Both the position numbers and the translations under genes were made by a program. A model generated the notes under the pieces. The model did no database searches and was not told the origin of the DNA. It saw only the letters and a program-made list of their open reading frames with translations. Source: Streptomyces cathayae (lineage in GTDB: Bacteria; Actinomycetota; Actinomycetes; Streptomycetales; Streptomycetaceae). From it: 64,000 bases of DNA. Numbering within the stretch: the first letter of the stretch is position 1; every line of letters starts with the position of its first letter. Positions 48,906-57,128 of the stretch are shown here, one piece after another. The stretch spans positions 4,030,001-4,094,000 of the forward strand of contig NZ_CP121682.1 of the NCBI RefSeq assembly GCF_029760955.1, written 5' to 3'.

Positions 48906-50408
48906 TCAGCTCTTGAGGGCGGCCATCCATGCCTCGACCTCGTCCGACCGCCTGGGCAGCGCGGCGGACAGGTTCCGGTTGCCGTCCTCGGTGACCAGGA
49001 TGTCGTCCTCGATGCGGACGCCGATGCCCCGGTACTCCTCGGGCACGGTCAGGTCGTCGGCCTGGAAGTACAGGCCCGGCTCGACCGTGAGCACCATGCC
49101 CGGCTCCAGCGTGCCGTCGACGTAGGTCTCGGTGCGCGCGGCCGCGCAGTCGTGGACGTCCATGCCGAGCATGTGCCCGGTGCCGTGCAGCGTCCAGCGG
49201 CGCTGCAGACCCAGCTCCAGCACCCGCTCGACCGGCCCCTCGACCAGGCCCCACTCGACGAGCCGCTCGGCCAGCACCCGCTGCGCGGCGTCGTGGAAGT
49301 CCCGGTACTTGGCGCCCGGCTTGACCGCCGCGATACCGGCCTCCTGGGCGTCGTACACGGCGTCGTAGATCTTCTTCTGCAGCCCGCTGTAGCGGCCGTC
49401 GACCGGCAGCGTGCGGGTGATGTCGGCGGTGTAGTAGGTGTGCGTCTCCACGCCCGCGTCGAGCAGCAGCAGGTCGCCGGAGCGGACCGGGCCGTCGTTG
49501 CGCACCCAGTGCAGGGTGGTGGCGTGCGGGCCGGCGGCGCAGATGGAGCCGTAGCCGACGTCGTTGCCCTCCACCCGGGCACGCAGGAAGAACGTGCCCT
49601 CGATGTAGCGCTCGCTGGTGGCCTCGGCCTTGTCGAGGACCTTCACGACGTCCTCGAAGCCGCGTGCGGTGGAATCGACGGCCTTCTGCAGCTCACCGAT
49701 CTCGAAGGCGTCCTTGACCAGCCGTGCCTCGGAGAGGAAGACGCGCAGCTCCTCGTCGCGCTCGGCGGTGACCTTGTCGGTCAGCGCCGCCTCGATCCCG
49801 GCGTCGTACCCGCGCACGACCCGTACGGGGCCGGTGGCCTTGCGCAGCGCGCCGGTCAGCTCGCGGACGTCGGAAGCGGGTATGCCGTACCGCTGCTCGG
49901 CCTCGGTGAGGGAGTGGCGGCGGCCGACCCACAGTTCGCCCTGGCCGTCCAGCCAGAACTCGCCGTTCTCGCGGTTCGAGCGCGGCAGAAGGTAGATCGT
50001 CTCCTTGTGGCCGTCGTCCGTCGGCTCCATGACGAGGACGCCGTCCTCCGTCTGGTTGCCGGTGAGGTAGGCGTACTCGACCGACGCGCGGAAGGCGTAC
50101 TCGGTGTCGTTGGACCGCGTCTTCAGGTTGCCCGCGGGGACGACCAGGCGCTCACCCGGGAAGCGGGCGGACAGCGCGGCGCGGCGGGCGGCCGTCTCGG
50201 CGGCCTGGGGGATCGGCTCCAGGTCGCGCAGCTCGGTGTCGGCCCAGCCGCTCTTCATGTTCTCGGCCAGCTCGTCGGACACGCCGGGGTAGAGGCCGTT
50301 CTTGCGCTGCTTGACGGGCGCTTCCTCGGCAGTCTCCGGGCCTTCCGCGGTTTCCGGGCCCGCCGGGTCGGCAGCCTGGTCGAACGCGGTCGGGAGCTCT
50401 TCTGCCAC
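48906..50408 (-). CDS. pepP: Xaa-Pro aminopeptidase (aminopeptidase P)
   Basis: 500 residues: an N-terminal AMP_N domain then the pita-bread metallopeptidase fold with ligands in LLLLDAGVE, YTADITRT, HGTGHMLGMDVHD, TVEPG and RIEDD. It removes N-terminal residues before proline. GTG 50408 has AAGGAGG at nine bases; the ATG at 50417 directly abuts that ribosome site, so the GTG is preferred. An acidic Glu/Thr-rich start of about 35 residues precedes the domain. Confidence 0.92.
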   Translation of the reverse strand: MAEELPTAFDQAADPAGPETAEGPETAEEAPVKQRKNGLYPGVSDELAENMKSGWADTELRDLEPIPQAAETAARRAALSARFPGERLVVPAGNLKTRSNDTEYAFRASVEYAYLTGNQTEDGVLVMEPTDDGHKETIYLLPRSNRENGEFWLDGQGELWVGRRHSLTEAEQRYGIPASDVRELTGALRKATGPVRVVRGYDAGIEAALTDKVTAERDEELRVFLSEARLVKDAFEIGELQKAVDSTARGFEDVVKVLDKAEATSERYIEGTFFLRARVEGNDVGYGSICAAGPHATTLHWVRNDGPVRSGDLLLLDAGVETHTYYTADITRTLPVDGRYSGLQKKIYDAVYDAQEAGIAAVKPGAKYRDFHDAAQRVLAERLVEWGLVEGPVERVLELGLQRRWTLHGTGHMLGMDVHDCAAARTETYVDGTLEPGMVLTVEPGLYFQADDLTVPEEYRGIGVRIEDDILVTEDGNRNLSAALPRRSDEVEAWMAALKS

Positions 50409-50590
50409 AGCGGTCATCCTCCTTGGTAAGGCTCTGGACTCCCCCGAGCTCGCGGTTTCGTCCGGGCAGGGGGGCCACCACCATCGTACGGTCGTCGGCG
50501 AAACAGTCGCAGAGCGGAAGGACCCGTTACCGAGGGCATGCGGAGGATGACGTCCCGGACCGGTCGCCGGGCGCTTCGGACGTCCTGCCG

Positions 50591-52105
50591 CTACTCGAAC
50601 CGCGCGGCCAGCAGGACGACGTCCTCCGCGGAGTCCGTCGCGGCCGTCGGGCCCGTCGCCTTCGACGCGGTCGCGCCCTCGGGCAGCACGGTGCGCAGGA
50701 TGTGGTCGGCGATCGCACCGGGGTCGCGGCGCAGTGCCTGCGGCACCCCTGCCGCCGCCGCGTGCAGCCGTGCGAAGGCGCGGTCGGTGGGGTCGCCGGT
50801 GCGGTGCAGCAGCCCGTCGGTGTAGAGCAGAACCGTCTCGCCCGGTTCCGGGTACACCTCCACGCTCGGCGCCTCCCAGCAGGCCAGCATGCCCAGGGGA
50901 GCCGAGACGGACGTCTCCACGAACTCGGTGCGGCGCTCGCCGATCAGCAGCGGCGGGCTGTGCCCGGCACCGGCCAGCGTGATCTTGCGCAGCGCGGGTT
51001 CGCAGTAGCCGAACAGGGCGGTGGCCGACCGGGCCGGTTCGGTGAGCCTCAGCAGCAGTTCCAGGTCGGACAGGACGGCGACCGGATCCTCGCCCTCCAT
51101 CACGGCGTACGCGCGCAGGGACGCCCGCAGCCGGCCCATCGCGGCGACCGCGCTGGGCCCCGCCCCGGTGACGGACCCCACGGCGAGGCCGAGGGCGGCG
51201 TCCGGCAGCGGCAGCGCGTCGTACCAGTCGCCGCCGCCGTGCGCGGAGGTGCGGTGCCGGGCGGCGAGCTGGACGCCGGGGATCCGGGGCAGGCGCGAGG
51301 GGAGCAGCTCCTCGGACATGGTGGCCATGGACGCGCGCGTGCGCTCGAGTTCCAGCAGGCGGGCGAGATGCTCGGCGGCGTACCGGACGTAGAGGCCGAC
51401 GAGATGACGCTGCCGTTCCGACGGCTCGGCCGGTTCGTCGTAGAGCCACGCCGCCGCGCCCAGGCGCAGCCCGGGCCCTGCGGTACGCGGGGCGTACGGG
51501 AGCCGTGAGGTCTCCGAGGACATGGGGGTCTGAGAGGTTTCAGAGGCTTCAGGGGGCTCGGACGTCTTCGGCACGAGGGGCAGGGTGTAGCTGGCGGCGT
51601 AGCCGAGGCGGGCGGCGACCTCGCGGTGCCGGGGGTCGAGCCCCTTCTCGGCGAGCAGGTCGGGCTCGGCGATGCCGTCGTCGGCGCCGGGCAGTCCGTC
51701 CAGGATCCTGCCGTAGGGCAGGGAGCTGCGCGGGACGGTCTCGATGTGACCGAGGTCCGCGTGGGCCAGGCCGAGGCCGATCAGGTGGTCCGGGCCGAAG
51801 CCGTCGGCGGGTTCCAGGGCGACGAGACCGCGCCGGGCACCCACCAGGGCGGCACCGGCGCGCAGCATTTCCCGGAGTGCCTCGTCGAGGGCGCGCGTAC
51901 GGGCCAGGCGTTCGGTCAGTTCGTGGAGGGTGGTGAGGTCGGAGACCCACCCCGCGAGACGGTCCTGGAGCAGCGCGCCCGGGGCGTTCTGGGGGTGTGC
52001 CGGGGCGGCCGGGGAGGTACCCGTGGCGACGGACGCGACAGTGTGCGCGGGTGCGGGAACCGTTGAATCGATTCCGGCCACTTTCGGAGGATGAGGGGCG
52101 TTCAT
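50591..52105 (-). CDS. SpoIIE/RsbU-family PP2C phosphatase with GAF-like domain
   Basis: 504 residues: a low-complexity start, a GAF-like sensor (about 55-250), then a PP2C-type SpoIIE domain (about 270-504) with GGDWYDAL and FGYCEPALRKI and the metal-binding GETVLLYTDGLL. It should dephosphorylate an anti-anti-sigma factor in partner switching. Two RsbW-like kinases are nearby (48354 and 55131), but no antagonist gene is. ATG 52105 is used. Confidence 0.88.
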   Translation of the reverse strand: MNAPHPPKVAGIDSTVPAPAHTVASVATGTSPAAPAHPQNAPGALLQDRLAGWVSDLTTLHELTERLARTRALDEALREMLRAGAALVGARRGLVALEPADGFGPDHLIGLGLAHADLGHIETVPRSSLPYGRILDGLPGADDGIAEPDLLAEKGLDPRHREVAARLGYAASYTLPLVPKTSEPPEASETSQTPMSSETSRLPYAPRTAGPGLRLGAAAWLYDEPAEPSERQRHLVGLYVRYAAEHLARLLELERTRASMATMSEELLPSRLPRIPGVQLAARHRTSAHGGGDWYDALPLPDAALGLAVGSVTGAGPSAVAAMGRLRASLRAYAVMEGEDPVAVLSDLELLLRLTEPARSATALFGYCEPALRKITLAGAGHSPPLLIGERRTEFVETSVSAPLGMLACWEAPSVEVYPEPGETVLLYTDGLLHRTGDPTDRAFARLHAAAAGVPQALRRDPGAIADHILRTVLPEGATASKATGPTAATDSAEDVVLLAARFE

Positions 52106-52744
52106 GGCGTCCGGCTTTCCGTCCGGTACTTACTGCTCGAAAGCATCGCAAACCCCCATGTCATTCTGCGTCGCCGGCAGTGTCTCCACATGTACACGTA
52201 CTCGTAAGGAGATGTCCAGCATTGTCCTGCTGGTATTCCTGGTGTCCGTGGGTTTGGAGGGAACTCACTCCCGACCTCTTGCCGAAAAGCGAACTTGGCT
52301 TGAAACTGCCTCAGGGGGAGGCTGATTGCGGTCGACTGGGCTCGCTCGACGGAGCGTCACAGCGGTAGTGATGGGTACGTACTCGGTGAAGGCCGGGGGT
52401 GGTTGGGAATCACCCGGGAACCTGGCGACGGACCCGGGCGTCTTAACCACCGACGACCGTGCCCCATCCTCCCGTGGCGGAGGCGGAGAGAAACAAGCGC
52501 GACGCTAAACGCCAGACTTCGCCACCCCACGCCGGCCCCATGCTTCTGCTCGACGCGGTATGGGTGGTACGGCCGTGGAGGCAGCCCTTGCTCGGCCTCG
52601 GCCCCTGGGGGCTCCCCTTGCCCGGTGCGGGGGTGTGATGCGCCAGCAGGTACGCACAGTAGGTACGCACAGTGCAGTGATCGACTCATGTTGTGACGTG
52701 GACCACGGTGTTGCCAGGCGTGCAACGGAAAGGAACGAGCGCTC
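52106..52744. other. Intergenic region
   Basis: 639 bp without a convincing gene. Small hydrophobic frame MSSIVLLVFLVSVG at 52212 has its ribosome site only one base away, so it is doubtful. GGGTG/CACCC hairpin near 52395-52415; a perfect 13-bp tandem duplication at 52648-52673. Could contain an unrecognised small RNA. Confidence 0.4.
52648..52673. repeat. 13-bp tandem duplication
   Basis: AGGTACGCACAGT occurs twice head-to-tail (52648-52660 and 52661-52673) 72 bp upstream of the primase-like gene; it may be a regulatory site or slippage. Confidence 0.75.
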
Positions 52745-53419
52745 ATGCGCGAGATCCTCGGAAGGCTCGGAAGGCGACGCAGGCTTCTGTCCCAGGGTGA
52801 CGACAGCGGGCCCGAACCGATCGAAGCGGCCCTGACCTTCGCCTCGGACTGGCGGTGGCCGGTGCTCCCGGGTGTGGCGGCGGATCCGCAGGGCCGGTCC
52901 CGCTGCGGCTGCCCCGACCCCGAATGCACGGTGCCGGGCGCTCATCCCTTCGACCCCGGCCTGCTCGCCGCGACCACCGACGCGCGCATGGTGCGCTGGT
53001 GGTGGGGCAACCGGCCCACGGCGCCCGTCGTCCTGGCCACCGGGGGCAGGGCACCCTGCGCGGTCTCCCTGCCCGCCGTGCCGGCCGCCCGTGCCCTGGC
53101 CGCCCTCGACCGCCTCGGCATGCGGCTCGGCCCGGTCGTCGCCGCGCCGGACCGCTGGTCGATCCTGGTCAAGCCGTACTCCCTGGAACAACTGGGCGAG
53201 TTGCTCTACGCCCAGGACTTCGTCCCCGGCTCCCTCCGCTTCCACGGAGAGGGCGGCTACCTCGCCCTGCCCCCGTCCGGTACCGGCCGGGGCGGGGTCC
53301 GCTGGGAGCGCGCGCCGCTGCCCGGCTCCGCCTCGCCGTGGGTGCCCGATGTCGAGGCCGTGGTGGACGCCGTGGTCGAGGCCCTCACCCGTACGGGCGT
53401 GAGCGCGCCCGAGCTGTAG
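52745..53419 (+). CDS. Prim-Pol-like protein lacking catalytic acidic pair
   Basis: 224 residues that follow the bifunctional DNA primase/polymerase (AEP) pattern: an early FASDWRWPVLPG, a Cys-rich CGCPDPECTVPGAHP, a DATTD-type AATTDARMVRWWWGNRP, and a late GGYLALPPSGT...RWERAPLPG. Where active AEPs carry VDxD, this protein reads AVSLPA, so the metal-binding acidic pair is missing. It is likely a non-catalytic descendant; the function is unknown. ATG 52745 follows AAAGGA. Confidence 0.75.
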   Translation: MREILGRLGRRRRLLSQGDDSGPEPIEAALTFASDWRWPVLPGVAADPQGRSRCGCPDPECTVPGAHPFDPGLLAATTDARMVRWWWGNRPTAPVVLATGGRAPCAVSLPAVPAARALAALDRLGMRLGPVVAAPDRWSILVKPYSLEQLGELLYAQDFVPGSLRFHGEGGYLALPPSGTGRGGVRWERAPLPGSASPWVPDVEAVVDAVVEALTRTGVSAPEL

Positions 53420-53956
53420 CGGCCGTCGGTGCGTGAGCCGTGCCCGGCATCCGCTGAGGCGCGTGTCTTCCCGGAGCCTCGCAGGCGTCACGTCCGGGTC
53501 CGCGCCGTCACGCCGGGGCGCTGGGGAGCCGCGACGCCGGGACCGCACCGTGAAGCCGGGGCCGCGCCGGGGGCCCTGGAAGAGTCCGTTCGCCCTCGTT
53601 CCCGCCCTCGCCCGCGTCGGCGCGGTGACCGTCTGCGGGGTCGCCCTGTCGTCGGCGGGCGCGTCCGACCGGGAGCAACTCACCGGTGGAGAACGCCGGT
53701 TGACATGCGACTGCGCTCTGTCAGCAACGGTGGTCACGCAAAGACCCGGTTGCTGGCGACGGGGGATGCACCAGCAACCGGGCTACTGGAACGGTAACAA
53801 GAGATCGGCCGTTAGCAAATTCGAACTCAGCTTTTCCGTCACCGACTGGCTTGTCCACACCGGAAGTTGTGAAGGAAGCCGGTGATTCCGGCGGCACGGG
53901 CACGCGCCCCGGTCAGCCGGCGCGCGTGCCCGTGCCGACACGCCTCTCGGCGTGTC
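53420..53956. other. Intergenic region with structured element
   Basis: 537 bp. Around 53725-53800 is an RNA-like element: ACGCAAAG (53736-53743), a 12-bp perfect stem CCCGGTTGCTGG (53745-53756) with 53771-53782, then CTACTGGAACGGTAACAAG. Bases 53790-53870 are less GC-rich than the surroundings. One perfect DnaA box, TTGTCCACA, is at 53851-53859. Confidence 0.5.
53721..53903 (-). CDS. Possible small hypothetical protein
   Basis: 60 residues from a GTG start, coherent and partly strand-like (GKAEFEFANGRSLVTVPVARLL), with poor GC at third positions for this genome. It overlaps the RNA-like element, so either the protein or the RNA may be real. No family recognised; no strong ribosome site. Confidence 0.25.
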   Translation of the reverse strand: MPVPPESPASFTTSGVDKPVGDGKAEFEFANGRSLVTVPVARLLVHPPSPATGSLRDHRC

Positions 53957-54922
53957 TCAGCTGAGGGTGACCTGCCGGTTGGTCAGCCCGCCGCGCGCGC
54001 GGCGCTCGTCGGCGGTGAGCGGAGCCTCGGTGGCCAGGGCGGCGGCGAGACGCTCGGCGAACTCGGCCGCCGGCTTCTCCACATCCTCGGCGCCGACCCC
54101 GCTGGGCAGGTCCCAGACCGGGACCGTGAGCCCGTGAGCACGGAAGGAGCCCACGAGACGGGTGCCCTCGCCGAGGGAGGACCGGCCCGCCGCGTGCAGT
54201 CGCGCCAAGGCGTCCAGAAGCTGCTCCTCGGGGTGCGGCATGACCCACCGCAGATGGTTCTTCTCCGGCGTCTCGCACCAGTACGCGGCGTCCACGCCCG
54301 AGAGCTTGACGGTCGGGATGGCCGCCGCGTTGGCCCGCTCCAGGGAGGCGGTCACGTCCGGCGTGGCGTTCTCCGCGTCGGGGACCCAGAACTCGAAGCC
54401 GCTGTGCACCACCGGCTCGAACGCGCCCTCGAGGTCCAGCAGATCCTGCAGGCGGGGCCCTTCGGCCGGAGCGCGGCGGGCCTGCACCGGGGTGCCCGGG
54501 GCGGCGTCGAGCGCGCGCTGGAGGGTGTCGGCGAGGTCGCGGCTGATGTCACCGGACGACGTGTCGTTCTGCAGGCCGAGGAGGACCGAGCCGTCCTCGC
54601 GGCGCAGTGCGGGCCAGGCCATCGGCAGCACCGTGGCCAGGGTGACCGACGGGACACCCTCGGGCAGGCCGCCCTTGAGGGGCAGCTCGACGGTGGCAGC
54701 CGGCACCAGCTCGCGCAGTGCCACCCAGTCGCATTCGCCCGGCAGGTCCTCGAACGGACGGTGTACCAGCTCGGTCACCGCGTGCGCGGCGGCACGGCCG
54801 TGGCAGGCCTTGTAGCGGCGGCCGCTGCCGCAGGGGCAGGGCTCACGGGCGCCGACGGCCGGGATCTCTCCCTCTGTGAGCTGGGGGCGCTTGGCCTTCG
54901 TCTGGGGGCGCTTCTTGGCCAT
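53957..54922 (-). CDS. SEC-C zinc-motif protein (DUF5926-like)
   Basis: 321 residues. A SEC-C motif at the N-terminus (REPCPCGSGRRYKACHG, about 26-42) binds zinc as at the SecA tail; a large DUF5926-type domain follows, rich in acidic residues. The role is unknown, probably cytosolic. ATG 54922 (MAKKRPQTKAKRPQ) starts with a basic stretch. Confidence 0.82.
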   Translation of the reverse strand: MAKKRPQTKAKRPQLTEGEIPAVGAREPCPCGSGRRYKACHGRAAAHAVTELVHRPFEDLPGECDWVALRELVPAATVELPLKGGLPEGVPSVTLATVLPMAWPALRREDGSVLLGLQNDTSSGDISRDLADTLQRALDAAPGTPVQARRAPAEGPRLQDLLDLEGAFEPVVHSGFEFWVPDAENATPDVTASLERANAAAIPTVKLSGVDAAYWCETPEKNHLRWVMPHPEEQLLDALARLHAAGRSSLGEGTRLVGSFRAHGLTVPVWDLPSGVGAEDVEKPAAEFAERLAAALATEAPLTADERRARGGLTNRQVTLS

Positions 54923-55130
54923 CGTGGGTGTCTCCCGGTTACGGCTCGTCTCGTACGGGCGGGAGCCTAGCCGTTCACGACGCGACCGACGGGACCCTGT
55001 GGACGACGTGCCGCCCGCGGACGGCGGGCCGTGACGGGTGAGCCGTACGGGGCCGGGGTCGCCCGAGGCGCGCAGAACCGCGCGGGGGGTGGCCGGGGGA
55101 GGGCCGAGGGATCACCGCGCGGCGGCGTGG

Positions 55131-55682
55131 TCAGTCGAAGGTGTCGAAGGCTTCCGCGAACTCCAGCCCCGGCATCTCGGACACCGCGGGGGCCGTCACC
55201 CGTGTGGCGAAGTCGTCGCGCCGGTGCCCGGCGTCCGGGTCGTGCACGTCCTCGTGGACGACGACCCATACCGTGACCTCGCCGGGCACCTCGTCGCGTA
55301 CGCCCCAGTCGTCGGCCAGTGCCGTGATGATGTTCAGTCCCCGGCCGCCGTGCGCGGTGACCGACGGGGTGGCCGGCGCCGGGCGGGTCGGACCGCCGCC
55401 GTCGGTCACCTCCACGATCAGCCGGCCGCAGGGATGCACATGCCAGGCCGCACGGACGGCACCGTCCCCGGCCAGGGCACCGCCCAGGGGCCGGCCGTGT
55501 TTGCATGCATTGCTCAGCAGTTCGGAAAGGATCAGTACGGCATCGTCGATGACCGTGTCCGCCACTCCGCCGTCGCGCAGTTGCAGGCGCATACGGCGCC
55601 TCGCCTTTCCCACGCCCGCAGGGCCATGGGGTACGGCCATGCTCGACGACGTGGGCACTTCCTGTGCCACCACCAACGCCAC
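55131..55682 (-). CDS. RsbW-like HATPase
   Basis: 183 residues: the start VALVVAQEVPTSSSMAVPHGPAGVG is typical of a streptomycete subgroup (seen in pieces), then ILSELLSNACKHGRPLG (N-box), VEVTDGGG (G1) and HGGRGLNII (G2). Probably an anti-sigma-type kinase or regulator. GTG 55682 follows GGAGG at eight bases. Tail of 35 residues contains HDPDAGHRRDD. Confidence 0.86.
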   Translation of the reverse strand: MALVVAQEVPTSSSMAVPHGPAGVGKARRRMRLQLRDGGVADTVIDDAVLILSELLSNACKHGRPLGGALAGDGAVRAAWHVHPCGRLIVEVTDGGGPTRPAPATPSVTAHGGRGLNIITALADDWGVRDEVPGEVTVWVVVHEDVHDPDAGHRRDDFATRVTAPAVSEMPGLEFAEAFDTFD

Positions 55683-55962
55683 CCCCGAGACCTCCTTCGC
55701 CCCACGCCACGGTGTGAATGCCCCACGGGCCCGAACCGGAAACCGGCCAGTCCGTGTGCGGTGAGGCACTTGAACGATCGGGCACGCACCGAATGCGCCG
55801 GAGCACTCCCTGTGACCAGGTGGCTGGATCTCGTCGATGTGGCCGAGATGTGAGGATGCTCCGGGAGGGCCGCCCGGTCAAGAGCCCTGCACGGACCACT
55901 TGAGTCACACGAATCCCGCAGGCTCCGCAGGCCCAGGGGGGCCGGGTGGGGCCTTGCGCGGG

Positions 55963-56790
55963 TCAGCGGCCGAGCCGGTCGAGTACCGCGCGGGGGCGAT
56001 TGGTGATGATGGCGTTCACCCCGAGGTCGATACAGGCGTCCACGTCCTCCGGGTCGTTCACGGTCCACACGTGCACCTGGTGGCCGGACTGCCTCAGTCG
56101 CTCGATGTACGCGGGGTGGCTGCGCACGATCCGGATCGAGGGGCCCGCGATGTCCACGCCCTCCGGCAGCCGCCCGTCGCGCAGGCGGGGCGAGACGAAC
56201 TGCTGGAGGTAGACCGTCGGCAGGGTCGGCGAGGCGGCGCGCACGCGGTGCAGCGACCGCGCGGAGAAGCTCATCACGCGTACCGGGGACTCCTCGGCGG
56301 CGCCGGGGGCATCCAGGCCGAACCGCTTCAGCAGGAGCAGCAGCCGCTCCTCCACCTGTCCCGCCCACCGCGTGGGGTGCTTGGTCTCGATCGCCAGCTC
56401 CACCCGGCGGTCGGCGTCGACGACGAGCTCGAGCAGCCTTTCCAGGGTGAGGACGGAGGTCGCCTCCCTGTCCTCCGGCCGGTGCACCCAGTCGGGCTCC
56501 TCCACGCGCCCACCGAGCGGATGACGGGTCTTCCAGGAGCCGAAGTCCAGGGCGGACAGATCGGAGAGCTCCAACGCCGAAACCGCACCGCGGCCGTTGG
56601 ACGTACGGTTGACGCGACGGTCGTGGACGCAGACCAGATGACCGTCGGCGGTCAGGCGTACATCGCATTCGAGCGCGTCCGCACCGTCCGCGATCGCCTT
56701 GCGGTACGCGGCCAGGGTGTGCTCGGGAGCGTCCTCGGAGGCTCCGCGGTGGGCGACGACTTGGGTCGGGCGCTGACGTGCAGGGGTCAC
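55963..56790 (-). CDS. Glycerophosphodiester phosphodiesterase
   Basis: 275 residues of a GDPD TIM barrel: HRGASEDAPEHT (His and Glu catalytic region), ECDVRLTADGHLVCVHD (metal ligands) and the end VNDPEDVDACIDLGVNAIITNRP. It hydrolyses glycerophosphodiesters to glycerol-3-phosphate and an alcohol. No signal peptide, so it is likely cytoplasmic. GTG 56790 starts the conserved domain; in-frame ATG 56877 is possible. Confidence 0.9.
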   Translation of the reverse strand: MTPARQRPTQVVAHRGASEDAPEHTLAAYRKAIADGADALECDVRLTADGHLVCVHDRRVNRTSNGRGAVSALELSDLSALDFGSWKTRHPLGGRVEEPDWVHRPEDREATSVLTLERLLELVVDADRRVELAIETKHPTRWAGQVEERLLLLLKRFGLDAPGAAEESPVRVMSFSARSLHRVRAASPTLPTVYLQQFVSPRLRDGRLPEGVDIAGPSIRIVRSHPAYIERLRQSGHQVHVWTVNDPEDVDACIDLGVNAIITNRPRAVLDRLGR

Positions 56791-57128
56791 CGCGCCATGG
56801 TGCCACCGCACGGGGGTACCTGTGCGGTCGTCCGGGCGTCGATGGCGCGGACGGTGCGGTCGTCTGATCGGAGGCATCGCGATGGTGCACCCTTGGTGAG
56901 TAATGCCCTGTATGAAGAATGGTCTCGCACCCACAGGAACGGCTTATGGTGCCCTGACGGCCCATGGGAAAAGCTGACGTCATACAAAGAGACACGCACA
57001 GCTGAAGCGCGCCGGACCCGTCGACATGCGTGAACGAGCGCGAATGAGTGTGAATAAGCGTGAACGGGCGAGACCGGGTGCGACCGAGTGTGATCGAGAC
57101 AACATCCGTGGATCGAGGAGAGAGAGCT
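56791..57128. other. Divergent promoter region with direct repeat
   Basis: 338 bp between the divergent GDPD and protease genes, no gene. A near-identical 16-mer GCGTGAACG(A/G)GCG(C/A)GA-type sequence occurs at 57028-57043 and 57058-57073, 30 bp apart, a possible activator site for the protease gene. Confidence 0.4.

Noticed and set aside
50409..51449. In-frame upstream extension of pepP to 51449
   Set aside because: It overlaps the SpoIIE-like gene; the pepP start at 50408 has a strong ribosome site.
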